61,400 bases of DNA. Source: Actinomycetota bacterium. GTDB lineage: Bacteria; Actinomycetota; Rubrobacteria; Rubrobacterales; Rubrobacteraceae. Location: contig SIRX01000146.1 of assembly GCA_004563715.1 (NCBI GenBank), forward strand, positions 1 to 61,400, written 5' to 3'. Below the pieces are notes generated by a model. It was not told where the DNA came from and did no database searches. It saw only the letters and a list, made by a program, of their open reading frames with translations. Both the position numbers and the translations under genes were made by a program. Of this stretch, positions 7,633 to 15,994 are shown piece after piece. Each line of letters begins with the position of its first letter. Within the stretch, counting starts at the first letter, position 1.

Positions 7633-8840
7633 CTCTCGTTTTGGGGGTCGTAGACTCGCGTTTCGGGCCGGAAGGCGGCCCAGGAGAACCAGAAGTGGTC
7701 TATGCTCACGACGGGCTCCAGCCGGCTACCCGCTAGCTCTCCGGCTACGGCTTCACCGAGCACGTTCCATTCGCTGCCGGTCTCTTTGTCGAGTATAGTG
7801 CCTCCTTCGGAACGGAAAGTGAGCGTCCTGCCGTCGGCCTCTCTGGAGAACGCGTTTGCGGAGCCCACGTCCCGGCCCGCGTCTATAGAGCCTTCATCCA
7901 GGGCTGAGGCGGTTCCCTCTTGCCAGAAAACAGCCACGGGCTCCCCGGCCACGGTGTCGTTTACGGCGCGGTGTTCGCTGAGGACCCCGTAAGGGTAGGC
8001 GACGGCTTCCTCGGGGGCGTCCACGGTTATGACGCGCGCCATGGGCGGTAGATCGCCCGGGGTGTCCGGCCCGTCGTAGAGGAACGGCGAGGAGTCTACG
8101 TCATCGTAGCCGGCGTAGGGGTTGCGCCCGTAGTCGCGGTTGAAGCCGGTCTCCCGCGAGAGGACTTCGGCGTCCGGGTGGGCGGCTCGGACTTCGTCCC
8201 AGGATACGATAGGAGAAGGAAGGGTTTCGAGCTTCTCGCCGTTAAGCTCTCCGGCGATGGCCTCGCCCGTGGCCTGCTGCCACCAGCTCTCGGTCTGGCG
8301 GTCGTACATGATCAGGTTAGAGAACCTCAACCTCCCGGTGGTGCCGAAGTCCAGTTCCCGGCCCTCCACGGTCCTCTCGAAGGTAATGGCCGTGTTGCAC
8401 AGCGGACAGAAGGTCACGGACACAGGGATGCCGCCCACGGTGTCGTTGACGATCTCGTGCCACACGATCAACTGGATGGGGTACGCTCGGACCTCGCCGG
8501 CCACTTGCAAAAGGATCACCGGCTCCCGGCCTTCGAGCCACCGGTCCGCCTCCGAAACACCGGCGAAGCGCGGCTTGTCGATGGCGGGTATGCCGTCTTT
8601 GGGCGGGCCTCCGGAGCGTATCTCCTCGTAGGATACGCTGTGCCGGTTGAAATCCGTGTCGAACTCCCGCTCGGCTCCGGATGGCGGTTCTTCGGCGGTC
8701 GTGGTCTGTCCTCCGGGGGTAACGCCGGAGCCGGCTCCTTCCTCACCGGATGAACCGCAGGCTGGTAGAAGCAGCATCGCGGCAACGGCGACCATCGCCG
8801 CCACGAGGACGAACGGGCTTCTCGAAGCCACTACTCCCAC
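7629..8840 (-). CDS. DUF3179-domain lipoprotein
   Basis: A 403-residue exported protein. Residues 1-29 are a lipoprotein signal with lipobox LPAC; a short disordered linker follows, then the DUF3179 domain. The family motifs are clear: AYPIQLIVWHEIVND, VSVTFCPLCNTAITF and RQTESWWQQATGEAIAGELNG. The domain repeats weakly in the C-terminal half (AYPYGVLSEHRAVNDTVAGEPV and WNVLGEAVAGELAG). DUF3179 has no established biochemical role. The conserved FCPLC motif is a CxxC that could be a redox partner of the co-transcribed thioredoxin-fold protein. GTG start at 8840 behind GAGGTGG. First gene of the operon with the putative selenoprotein and CcdA. Confidence 0.9.
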   Translation of the reverse strand: MGVVASRSPFVLVAAMVAVAAMLLLPACGSSGEEGAGSGVTPGGQTTTAEEPPSGAEREFDTDFNRHSVSYEEIRSGGPPKDGIPAIDKPRFAGVSEADRWLEGREPVILLQVAGEVRAYPIQLIVWHEIVNDTVGGIPVSVTFCPLCNTAITFERTVEGRELDFGTTGRLRFSNLIMYDRQTESWWQQATGEAIAGELNGEKLETLPSPIVSWDEVRAAHPDAEVLSRETGFNRDYGRNPYAGYDDVDSSPFLYDGPDTPGDLPPMARVITVDAPEEAVAYPYGVLSEHRAVNDTVAGEPVAVFWQEGTASALDEGSIDAGRDVGSANAFSREADGRTLTFRSEGGTILDKETGSEWNVLGEAVAGELAGSRLEPVVSIDHFWFSWAAFRPETRVYDPQNER

Positions 8841-8870
8841 CGTATAGCCACCTCATCTCACGAGCCGGAC

Positions 8871-8900
8871 GGCTGAACCCTGCGCTTTGAACGTTCAGCC
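8871..8900. promoter_or_regulatory. Inverted repeat upstream of the DUF3179 operon
   Basis: GGCTGAAC (8871-8878) and GTTCAGCC (8893-8900) are perfect inverted copies separated by 14 nt, and the inner part contains the 10-bp palindrome TGAACGTTCA (8888-8897). It lies 31-60 bp upstream of the DUF3179 start. It could be an operator or a leader hairpin; there is no further evidence to choose. Confidence 0.4.
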
Positions 8901-9133
8901 TCTTTGCATAACCTCTCTGCTGTTTCTACTGACTGCCCGCGGTCCAGATTTCTTACGGAAAGCCGCGTTCGTAACCGCCCGGGAAAACCTGGTGAAAGAC
9001 GGGCGGGGGACGAAGTAAGAAATCCCCACCTTGCTCGATCAGTGTGAGAGAAAGGCGAAATGGCACGGTTGACGCAAATGTTTACCAGGTGTTCATGCGA
9101 AACGTCGGACAACCAACGAAGGAGGAGATCTCT

Positions 9134-9553
9134 GTGGAAGCACTGGATCCGGTAGCACGGTACGCGCACTGGGCCCTGCGCCTGGCGTTGGGTAGCGTGT
9201 TTCTCTACCACGGCCTGGAGAAGCTGTTCGCCCTGGGCCCGACGGCGGAGATGATGGGGATGCCCGTGTTCGTGTTGTTGCTGGTCGCGCTGGCGGAGAC
9301 GGCGGGAGGAGCGCTAATTCTCCTGGGCGGTGTGTTGTACGATTGGATGACGCGGCTCGGGGCGCTCCTGATCATCCCGGTGATGATCGGCGCGATCTCC
9401 CTGGTCCACTGGGGGCAGTGGAGCTTCGTGCCCTCCGAGACTCATCCCATGGGCGGCATGGAGTTTCAGGTTACGCTCATACTCATCTCCCTGTACTTCC
9501 TACTGAAAGGCAACGGGGTCAACAACGCGGGCGCGCCAAAGACCAGCGGCTAG
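9134..9553 (+). CDS. DoxX family membrane protein
   Basis: A 139-residue protein with four membrane helices and the DoxX-family start ALRLALGSVFLYHGLEKLF, then ALAETAGGALILLG and a final helix FQVTLILISLYFLLKG. DoxX-like proteins are linked to thiosulfate/quinone oxidation and to redox-stress complexes in actinobacteria; the exact role here is unknown. GTG 9134 is preferred over the longer frame from 9044 because GGAGGAG (9121-9127) is 6 nt upstream and the extension is not family-like. TTGACG at 9069-9074 could be a -35 element, but the -10 is unclear. The gene converges on lspA. Confidence 0.85.
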   Translation: MEALDPVARYAHWALRLALGSVFLYHGLEKLFALGPTAEMMGMPVFVLLLVALAETAGGALILLGGVLYDWMTRLGALLIIPVMIGAISLVHWGQWSFVPSETHPMGGMEFQVTLILISLYFLLKGNGVNNAGAPKTSG

Positions 9554-9569
9554 AATCGGGGCACAGAAA

Positions 9570-10064
9570 TCATCTCGCTTCCCGGTCCGGGTGGTTGGGT
9601 TTCCCGGGGGCCAGGAGCGTAGCGAGCAGCAGGGTTACCCCGACGACTATCGCGATGTCCGCGGCGTTGAAGATGGGCCACTGCCGGAGGGGCCAGAACT
9701 GCAGGTCCAGGTAGTCGGTTACCTCCCCGGCGGCGAGACGGTCGAAGAGGTTACCGGTGGCGCCTCCCAGGATCAGGCCGCACCCCAGCGCCGTTAGCCG
9801 GGACGGCGGGCTGGCGAGCAGCATCCAGAACACGACCACCAGGGCCAGAAAGCTACCCACGAGGAGCACGAGTTGGTTGTCGCCCAGGATGCCGAACGCG
9901 CCCCCCGGGTTCTTGACGTAGGTGAGCCAGATGACGCCGTCCAGCACGACAACGCTCTCGCCGAGCCTCATCGAGCCCTCTACGGCGCGTTTGGATACCT
10001 GGTCGATGGCGAACACGGCGAGGGCGAGGGAAACGGCGAGCAGAGAGCCGGCCCGGCGGCTCAA
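9570..10064 (-). CDS. lspA: Lipoprotein signal peptidase (signal peptidase II)
   Basis: A 164-residue membrane aspartyl protease that removes signal peptides from prolipoproteins after lipidation. Four membrane helices are visible. Catalytic aspartates sit in GNLFDRLAAGEVTDYLDL and FNAADIAI, with the conserved upstream Asn in VKNPGGAFG. TTG 10064 is chosen because it overlaps the stop of the upstream gene (TTGA) and gives the family length; the frame's extension to 10340 is an out-of-frame shadow of the neighbouring gene. At least three lipoproteins in this window (DUF3179, the thioredoxin-fold protein, the metal-binding protein) would be substrates. Confidence 0.93.
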   Translation of the reverse strand: MSRRAGSLLAVSLALAVFAIDQVSKRAVEGSMRLGESVVVLDGVIWLTYVKNPGGAFGILGDNQLVLLVGSFLALVVVFWMLLASPPSRLTALGCGLILGGATGNLFDRLAAGEVTDYLDLQFWPLRQWPIFNAADIAIVVGVTLLLATLLAPGKPNHPDREAR

Positions 10065-10687
10065 GCCGGGTCCCCCGGTCCCGGAGGCCCCAGGGCGTCT
10101 TCGGTGCTGTCCTGGCGCTTTTTGATCCGGACGACGACGTTGGATTTGCGGATCATGAGCAACAGCGCACCGCCGCTGAGCGCGGTAAAGACCAGTCCTC
10201 CCACGGGATCGAACACCGGGTATCCGAGGGTGAGGTTCATGCCGATGCCCCAGGTGGCCGCCCAGGAGAGCGGCCAGGAGAGCGCCACGACCGGCGGCCA
10301 CAAAGCGGAGAACCAGAGGTACTCGCGCAACACGGACCACTGCGCCAGCCCCACGGCGACGCCCGCCGACAGACCGATAACCAGCAGGTCACCGATCTCC
10401 GCGCCACCACCCGTCAGCAGGAACCCCACGGTGTTGCCCAGCGTCAAGCCAGAGATGGTAGAGAGGATCCAACCCAACCCCATGACCAGGTGGCGGCGCA
10501 GGATCACGAGCTGCGCTGCACCGACCAGCGCGCCCGCGAGCGCCCCGCCGAGCGCCGCCGGCAGCACCCCGTTCATCGGGCCTACAAAGGAGATCGTGGC
10601 GATACCGCCGAGCGGGAAGCCCACGAAGGTGAGCATCCACTCGGCGAAAAAGCGGTTCTCGTTGATCTGCGGGGTGTCGTCGCTCAC
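10061..10687 (-). CDS. Hypothetical polytopic membrane protein
   Basis: A 208-residue protein with about six hydrophobic segments and Gly-rich helices, such as LPAALGGALAGALVGAAQL, ISGLTLGNTVGFLLTGGG and VGLAQWSVLREYL. The repeated small-residue pattern with Q-W/Q-L suggests an internal duplication (AAQLVILRRHL and LAQWSVLREYL). The C-terminus is a short cytoplasmic Pro/Gly tail. GTG start at 10687 with GGAGG 10 nt upstream. It overlaps and probably is co-transcribed with lspA. No function is assigned. Confidence 0.7.
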   Translation of the reverse strand: MSDDTPQINENRFFAEWMLTFVGFPLGGIATISFVGPMNGVLPAALGGALAGALVGAAQLVILRRHLVMGLGWILSTISGLTLGNTVGFLLTGGGAEIGDLLVIGLSAGVAVGLAQWSVLREYLWFSALWPPVVALSWPLSWAATWGIGMNLTLGYPVFDPVGGLVFTALSGGALLLMIRKSNVVVRIKKRQDSTEDALGPPGPGDPA

Positions 10688-10719
10688 GGGTTACTTACCT
10701 CCGTGGGTAGCAGGTAATA

Positions 10720-11364
10720 TCAACCGGCCGCCGGCGCCTCGGCCGCGCCCTGGACGTGCGGCGTAAAGCCCGCGAGCGGGACCGGGGGGTTGAACCGTTC
10801 GAGCGAGACGACCCGAAAGCCCGTCTCCTCGATGGCGGCCACGGTGTCCCGGTTGGGATGGCACCCGGCCAACAGCCGCCGCCAGAGCGGCTCGATCCGG
10901 TCCTGCCAGCGGGCTGTACCGCCCTCCGCCCGCACGTGCTCGATAAACAGCAGCCCGCCGCCCGGGCGCAGTACTCGCCGGACCTCGGCGAGCGCCGCCC
11001 GCTGGTCCGGCACGGTGCACAGCACCAGCGTGGCGACGACCGCGTCGAAGCTGCCGTCTGCGAACGGCAACGCCTGGGCGTCGGCGTCGGAGACCTCGAC
11101 CGGCACCCGGGCTTCGGCCAGCCTGGGCCGCAGCTTCTCGCGCATGTAAGGGTCGGGCTCGGAGACGACTAGGCGCTCCAGGTTCCGGTAGTAGGGCAGG
11201 TTGGCGCCGGTGCCGCCCCCGATCTCCAGCACCGCGCCCCGGGCTTCGGAGAGCAACCGGGCGCGCCGCTCGCCCATGTAGGCTCTCTCGGCCGCCGCGC
11301 CCAGCCGGTCGTAGAGGGCGGCGAAGAGCCGGTGGCCTTCGGGTTTTCTCGCGGAGCAGCGCAT
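10720..11364 (-). CDS. Class I SAM-dependent methyltransferase (UbiE/phosphatidylethanolamine-type)
   Basis: A 214-residue cytoplasmic methyltransferase. Motif I VLEIGGGTGANLPYY binds S-adenosylmethionine, followed by the acidic position SEPDPYM, DAQALPFADGSFDAVVA (motif II) and LRPGGGLLFIEHV (motif III). The TATLVLCTVPD- and RIEPLWRRLLAGCHPNRDT-type segments resemble the group of methyltransferases acting on quinones or phospholipids; the substrate is not determinable. ATG 11364 is preferred to 11418 because GGGGAG lies just upstream and the extension is atypical. It is divergent from the DUF4870 gene. Confidence 0.85.
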   Translation of the reverse strand: MRCSARKPEGHRLFAALYDRLGAAAERAYMGERRARLLSEARGAVLEIGGGTGANLPYYRNLERLVVSEPDPYMREKLRPRLAEARVPVEVSDADAQALPFADGSFDAVVATLVLCTVPDQRAALAEVRRVLRPGGGLLFIEHVRAEGGTARWQDRIEPLWRRLLAGCHPNRDTVAAIEETGFRVVSLERFNPPVPLAGFTPHVQGAAEAPAAG

Positions 11365-11494
11365 CTCCCCGATTGTAGACCAAAGGGGCGTGGTTCCCAC
11401 GGACCATACACATTCCATCCCGAGACCGATGGCGGAACAGGGGTCCCGGCGTACGCTCTACTCGCAGGCCGCTGGAGACAGAGAAGGAGCGAAG

Positions 11495-11935
11495 ATGCAG
11501 ACAGAACAGCGTAGAGCAGAGCAAGAAGAGGGTTACGGGTTGGCGAGAGAACCCGCGGCGGTGATGAGCCCCCAGGACGAGCGGACGTGGTCGGTGCTCG
11601 CGCACCTCTCCATCTTTCTGAACCTGCTGACCGGGTTTCTCGGGCCTGTGGCGTCTCTGCTGGTCTGGTTCTTCTACCGGGACCGCTCGCAGAAGGTGGC
11701 CTTCCAGGCGCTACAGTCGACGATCTATCAGGGAGCCTGGATCGTCATACTCGCCGCCGGGTGGGCCATAACGGGCCTGCTGACCTTTATCCTCATCGGC
11801 TTCCTGCTCGTGCCCGGCATGGCGCTTATCAGCGTGTTTCCCTTTGCCCACTCCGCGTACGCCGCCTACCGGGTGAGCCGGGGTGAGAACTACCGCTACC
11901 CCTGGGTGGCGGACCTGATCGAGGACCGCGCGTAG
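11495..11935 (+). CDS. DUF4870-type membrane protein
   Basis: A 146-residue protein with a hydrophilic N-terminus (Glu/Gln/Arg-rich, about 35 residues) followed by the DUF4870 fold: W-S-V-L-A-H-L-S-I-F-L-N, FYRDRSQKVAFQALQSTIYQ, then two long membrane segments and a final HSAYAAYRVSRGENYRYPW. ATG 11495 has GAAGGAGC 5 nt upstream and matches the family start better than upstream codons. Function of the family is unknown. A strong intrinsic terminator follows at 11959. Confidence 0.85.
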   Translation: MQTEQRRAEQEEGYGLAREPAAVMSPQDERTWSVLAHLSIFLNLLTGFLGPVASLLVWFFYRDRSQKVAFQALQSTIYQGAWIVILAAGWAITGLLTFILIGFLLVPGMALISVFPFAHSAYAAYRVSRGENYRYPWVADLIEDRA

Positions 11936-11958
11936 TATTCCCGGGAGGCGACGCCGAG

Positions 11959-11988
11959 GCCCCGGCCTTTATCTGGCCGGGGCTTTTT
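11959..11988 (+). terminator. Intrinsic terminator after the DUF4870 gene
   Basis: GCCCCGGCC (11959-11967) pairs perfectly with GGCCGGGGC (11975-11983) around a 7-nt loop, followed directly by TTTTT and a T-rich tract. Confidence 0.88.
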
Positions 11989-12115
11989 CTTTCTTTTCTT
12001 CTTTGTCGGGACGTAGGTCTCGGGTCCCGGTCAGATTCGTACCGCAGCCCGATGCCCGTTGTCCGCAACCCCCTTACAGTTGCTGCGTAACCTGTATGCG
12101 AGCGAGGAGGTTCCC

Positions 12116-12880
12116 ATGACCGGAAAGAGAGGCACCGCTGTGAGAGAAGGATCGGAGACGAGGCCGGTGGAGGACCGTTCGAACGGCTCGATCATCGAGG
12201 CCCGGGGAGCGCAGAAGGTCTACGACACCGGCGAGATCAAGGTCCACGCGCTCAAGGGGGTGGACCTCTCGATCCGGCGCGGCGAGATGGTCTCCGTTAT
12301 GGGGCCTTCGGGTTGCGGTAAGACGACGCTCCTCAACTGCCTCTCCGGCCTGGACGGGCTGGACGGTGGAGAGGTCCTTATAGAAGGCGAGCCCCTGAGC
12401 AAGATGTCCGACAGGAAACGCACCCGCTTCCGGGCGGAGAAGATGGGCTTTATCTTCCAGTCGTACAACCTGATACCGGTGCTCTCCGGCGTGGAGAACG
12501 TGGAGCTGCCGCTGCTGGTGGCCGGAGTGAAGCCCCGGGAGGCCCGCCGCCGCGCTCACGAGGCGCTGGCGCTGGTGGGGCTCGACGACCAGGCCGGGAA
12601 GCGTCCGGCGGAGATGAGCGGCGGCCAGCAGCAGCGGGTCACGGTGGCCCGGTCGCTCGTGAACGAGCCGGCCATCGTGTGGGGCGACGAGCCCACCGGC
12701 GCCCTCGACTCCGAGACCTCCAGCGAGATCATGGACCTCCTGGTCGAGCTTAACGAGGAGCGGGAACAGACCTTCGTCCTGGTTACCCACGACGCCTCGG
12801 TCGCCCACCGGGGTCACCGCATAATCCGCATGCGCGACGGCCTTATCGAGAGCGATCGGGCCAACGGAGAGGAAAGCTAA
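12116..12880 (+). CDS. ABC transporter ATP-binding protein (MacB/LolD type)
   Basis: A 254-residue ATPase subunit with Walker [14 protein letters not shown]-loop [10 protein letters not shown], signature [13 protein letters not shown], Walker [14 protein letters not shown] and the switch His in [12 protein letters not shown]. The subclass is the one that pairs with FtsX-type permeases in lipoprotein, peptide or drug efflux and mechanotransmission. ATG 12116 (GAGGAGG 6 nt upstream) is preferred over the frame's earlier start at 12059. It is followed after a single base by its permease, so they form one operon. The transported substrate is unknown. Confidence 0.93.
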   Translation: MTGKRGTAVREGSETRPVEDRSNGSIIEARGAQKVYDTGEIKVHALKGVDLSIRRGEMVSVMGPSGCGKTTLLNCLSGLDGLDGGEVLIEGEPLSKMSDRKRTRFRAEKMGFIFQSYNLIPVLSGVENVELPLLVAGVKPREARRRAHEALALVGLDDQAGKRPAEMSGGQQQRVTVARSLVNEPAIVWGDEPTGALDSETSSEIMDLLVELNEEREQTFVLVTHDASVAHRGHRIIRMRDGLIESDRANGEES

Positions 12881-12881
12881 G

Positions 12882-15878
12882 ATGGACACCCTCTTCGGCG
12901 TACCCGTAGACCAGCTGATGTGGATCCTCCTGGCCGTCTTCGGGGCCGGGGCTGCGGTCATGATCCTGTCGGCCGTCCGCAACCGGGTGGCCTTCAAGAT
13001 GGCCGTCCGCAACATCCCGCGCCGCAAGGCCCAGTCGGGTCTGATCGTGCTCGGCTTGATGCTGGCGACGCTCCTCTTTTCGGCCTCCTTCACCACCGGC
13101 GACACCCTGACGGAGTCGCTCCGCACCCAGGCCCTCGACGAGATCGGGCAGGTCGACGTGGTCCTCGCGAAGGACGCGCCGGAGCCCGAGGGAGAGTTCG
13201 GCCCCGGCGGACCGGGCGGGCGCGGGGCGTACTTCGACGAGGCCGTCCTCGACGAGACGCGCGAGGCGCTCGCCGGCCGTGAGGAGGTGGCGGGCGTCGC
13301 GCCCCTGGTGGCCGAGACCGTGCCGGTGCTCTCTTCGGGAGATGCCCTGAGCGAGCCGGCGGTCGACGTGCTCGGCCTGGACCCGGACGCGACGCGGGGC
13401 TTCGACCGGCCCACGGGAGCCTCGGGGAATACGCTCGCCGTAGGCGACCTCGGAGAGAACGAGGTCTACGTCAGCGACGAGACTGCCGGCCGGCTGGACG
13501 TAGAGGCTGGAGACGAGGTCCAGGCCGTCCTCGGCCCGCAGCCCACGGAGTTCACGATTGCCGGCGTTTACACGGAAGGCGCCAACCCGGCCGCCGAGAC
13601 CTCGCTGGTCATGCCGCTGGAGCGGCTCCAGGAACTTACTGGCAACGAGGGCCGCATAAACAACGTCATCATCACCCACGAGGGGCCCGCGGTCGAGGGC
13701 GGTGCGCCCACGGACGGGACCGTGGACGCGCTGGCGCCCGTCCTGACGGCCAACGACCTGGAGGCGGATCCGGTCAAAAAAGACGCGCTAGAGCAGGCCG
13801 ACGAGACCGGCGAGCAGTTCTCCAGCATCTTCCTGCTTTTCGGCCAGTTCTCGATCGCGGTCGGGATACTCCTCATCTTCCTGATCTTCGTGATGCTCGC
13901 CGCCGAGCGCAAGCGCGAGCTGGGCATCGCCCGCGGGGTCGGGATGCAGCGCGGGCATCTGGTTCGGATGTTCGCCTTCGAGGGCGCCCTCTACGCCCTC
14001 GCGGCCGCGGCCCTCGGCAGCCTGCTCGGGGTCGCGGTTGGCTGGGCCATGGTGCGGGTTATCGGGCGGGCGTTCGCCCAGTTCGACGGCTCCGGGATGG
14101 AGATCTCCTTCGCCGCCAACCCCGCGAACGTGGTAATCGCGTTCACGCTCGGCATGGTGCTGACGTTCCTGATCGTGCTGGTCTCCGCCTGGCGGGTGAG
14201 CCGGATGAACGTCGTGCGGGCCATCCGCGACATCCCCGAACCGGACCGCAAGGGCCGCAGCGTGCGGGGCGTCCTTTTGGCGGTGTTCGTACCTGTCGTG
14301 GGCGCGCTGGCCTTCTGGCAGGGGGCGCAGGCGGAGCAGGCCGGGCTGTACCTGTTCGGCATCTCGCTCGTCGTCATCGGGGCGGCGCTTCTGGCCCGCA
14401 TCGTCCGGGTGCCGGACCGCATTTCCTTCACGGTTGCGGGGCTGGCCCTGGTCGGGCTGTGGGTCTCGCCCTTCGACCTCGGGACGGACGGTATGGCCCA
14501 GGGCATAGACCTGTTCTTTGTCTCGGGCATCATGATCGTTATCGGCGGGGTGTGGGTGGTGATCTACAACTCCGACCTGCTGCTGCGGGCCATCGTCGCG
14601 GTGTTCGGGCGCATCCGGGGGCTGCCCCCGGTCCTCAAGGCCGCCGTTTCATACCCGATGCAGAACCGCTTCCGCACCGGCATGATCCTGGCCCTGTTCT
14701 CCCTGGTCATCTTTTCGCTGGTGACGATGAGCTTTATCAACAAGTCCGTGGCCAGCATCTTCGAGGACACCGACCGGCTCTCCGGCGGCTTCGAAATTCG
14801 GGCTTCGGGTTACGCCGCCCCGGTCCCCGACATGCAGCAGGCGCTCCGGAACGCGGAGGAAGTCGACCCGGACGACATCACCGGCGTCGGCAGCGTCTAC
14901 GGTCTGCCCACGGAGGCCAAACAACGAGGCACCGAGCGCGAGGTGCGGGACCTCTTCGTGCAGGGTGTGGACGAGGGCTACGCGCAGAGCGTGGGCTACG
15001 GCTTCAAGACCACCGCCGCGGAGTTCGGCTCGGCGGAGGAGGTCTGGACGGCACTCCGGGAAGAGGAGAACCTCGCGGTGATCTCCGCCGCCCTCGCGCC
15101 GACCCGCAGCAGCTTCGACTTCGGCGGGCCGGAGCCGCCCATAGAGCTCTCGGGCTTCTACCAGGAGGACGCCGCGCTACCGGACGACCTGTACATCCGG
15201 GTCGAAGGCCCGAACGGCGGCGAGGTCCGGGACCTGCGCGTGATCGGGATCGTGGAGGACACGGCTTTCTACGTCGGGGACGTCACGACTTCCCGGGCGA
15301 CGCTCGAAGGGATCTCCGGCGCCCCGCTGCCACCGCAGAGCTACATGTTCGACCTGGCCGACGGCGCGGACGCCGCCGCGACGGCCCGGGACATAGAAAG
15401 GGAGTTCGCGCAGAACGGCCTGCAGGCAGCCGTACTGCAGAAAGAGATAGACGACATAGCCGCGGCCAACACCATAATCAACGACCTGCTGACCGGCTTT
15501 ATGGCCCTGGGCCTGCTGGTTGGGATAGCTGCTCTGGGCGTGATCGCCGCCCGCTCCGTCGTGGAGCGGCGGCAGCAGATCGGGGTGCTCCGCGCCCTGG
15601 GCTTCCAGAAGGGACAGGTGCGCCTGGCCTTTTTGCTGGAGTCCTCGTTTATCGCGCTGCTGGGCATAGGCCTCGGTATTGCGCTGGGGGCGGCCCTCTC
15701 CAACGAGGTCATAAACAGCCTCACCGAAGATCTCGCGGGGGCCAGCTACCAGGTCCCGTGGACCACGCTCGCCCTGATCGTGGCGCTCGCCTACGGGGCC
15801 TCGCTCCTGACCACCTTCCTGCCCGCCCGGCAGGCTTCGAGGGTCTATCCGGCCGAGGCCCTGCGCTACGAAGAGTAG
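12882..15878 (+). CDS. ABC transporter permease with two FtsX domains
   Basis: A 998-residue protein of the MacB-like permease type. It begins with a short membrane segment, then the ARNIPRRKAQSG-type start. A large extracytoplasmic domain (about 70-300) follows, then the first FtsX core (three helices, about 305-440, with RKRELGIARGVGMQRGHLVRMF). Central membrane helices lie at about 460-580 and a second extracytoplasmic domain at about 630-840. The second FtsX core runs from about 860 to the end, with RRQQIGVLRALGFQKGQVRLAF. The RxxEIGVLRALG-type coupling motif appears in both halves. It pairs with the adjacent ATPase and is followed by a terminator and a two-component system that may regulate it (inference from proximity). 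Confidence 0.92.
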   Translation: MDTLFGVPVDQLMWILLAVFGAGAAVMILSAVRNRVAFKMAVRNIPRRKAQSGLIVLGLMLATLLFSASFTTGDTLTESLRTQALDEIGQVDVVLAKDAPEPEGEFGPGGPGGRGAYFDEAVLDETREALAGREEVAGVAPLVAETVPVLSSGDALSEPAVDVLGLDPDATRGFDRPTGASGNTLAVGDLGENEVYVSDETAGRLDVEAGDEVQAVLGPQPTEFTIAGVYTEGANPAAETSLVMPLERLQELTGNEGRINNVIITHEGPAVEGGAPTDGTVDALAPVLTANDLEADPVKKDALEQADETGEQFSSIFLLFGQFSIAVGILLIFLIFVMLAAERKRELGIARGVGMQRGHLVRMFAFEGALYALAAAALGSLLGVAVGWAMVRVIGRAFAQFDGSGMEISFAANPANVVIAFTLGMVLTFLIVLVSAWRVSRMNVVRAIRDIPEPDRKGRSVRGVLLAVFVPVVGALAFWQGAQAEQAGLYLFGISLVVIGAALLARIVRVPDRISFTVAGLALVGLWVSPFDLGTDGMAQGIDLFFVSGIMIVIGGVWVVIYNSDLLLRAIVAVFGRIRGLPPVLKAAVSYPMQNRFRTGMILALFSLVIFSLVTMSFINKSVASIFEDTDRLSGGFEIRASGYAAPVPDMQQALRNAEEVDPDDITGVGSVYGLPTEAKQRGTEREVRDLFVQGVDEGYAQSVGYGFKTTAAEFGSAEEVWTALREEENLAVISAALAPTRSSFDFGGPEPPIELSGFYQEDAALPDDLYIRVEGPNGGEVRDLRVIGIVEDTAFYVGDVTTSRATLEGISGAPLPPQSYMFDLADGADAAATARDIEREFAQNGLQAAVLQKEIDDIAAANTIINDLLTGFMALGLLVGIAALGVIAARSVVERRQQIGVLRALGFQKGQVRLAFLLESSFIALLGIGLGIALGAALSNEVINSLTEDLAGASYQVPWTTLALIVALAYGASLLTTFLPARQASRVYPAEALRYEE

Positions 15879-15892
15879 GCAACCTCGCACAG

Positions 15893-15922
15893 GGGGTTCG
15901 CCGGTGCTGGCGAACCCCTTTT
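15893..15922 (+). terminator. Intrinsic terminator after the ABC permease
   Basis: GGGGTTCGCC (15893-15902) and GGCGAACCCC (15909-15918) form a perfect 10-bp stem with a 6-nt loop, followed by TTTT. This separates the ABC operon from the histidine kinase gene. Confidence 0.88.
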
Positions 15923-15982
15923 CGTCCTCCGGGACTACTCCAGCTGCGTCTCCGGAACGATGCGGTTCCGGGCGGCGCGGGG

Positions 15983-15988
15983 TAGAGT
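15983..15988 (+). promoter_or_regulatory. -10 element TAGAGT, probable leaderless start
   Basis: TAGAGT lies exactly 6 nt before the ATG of the histidine kinase gene, and there is no ribosome binding site. A transcript starting about 7 nt after the -10 would begin at the ATG. The same arrangement occurs at 18254 and 35658. Confidence 0.55.
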
Positions 15989-15994
15989 TAAGTC

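Noticed and set aside
10065-10340. Extension of the lspA frame upstream of TTG 10064
   Set aside because: It lies within the neighbouring gene in another frame, and LspA with the TTGA-overlap start has the normal family length.
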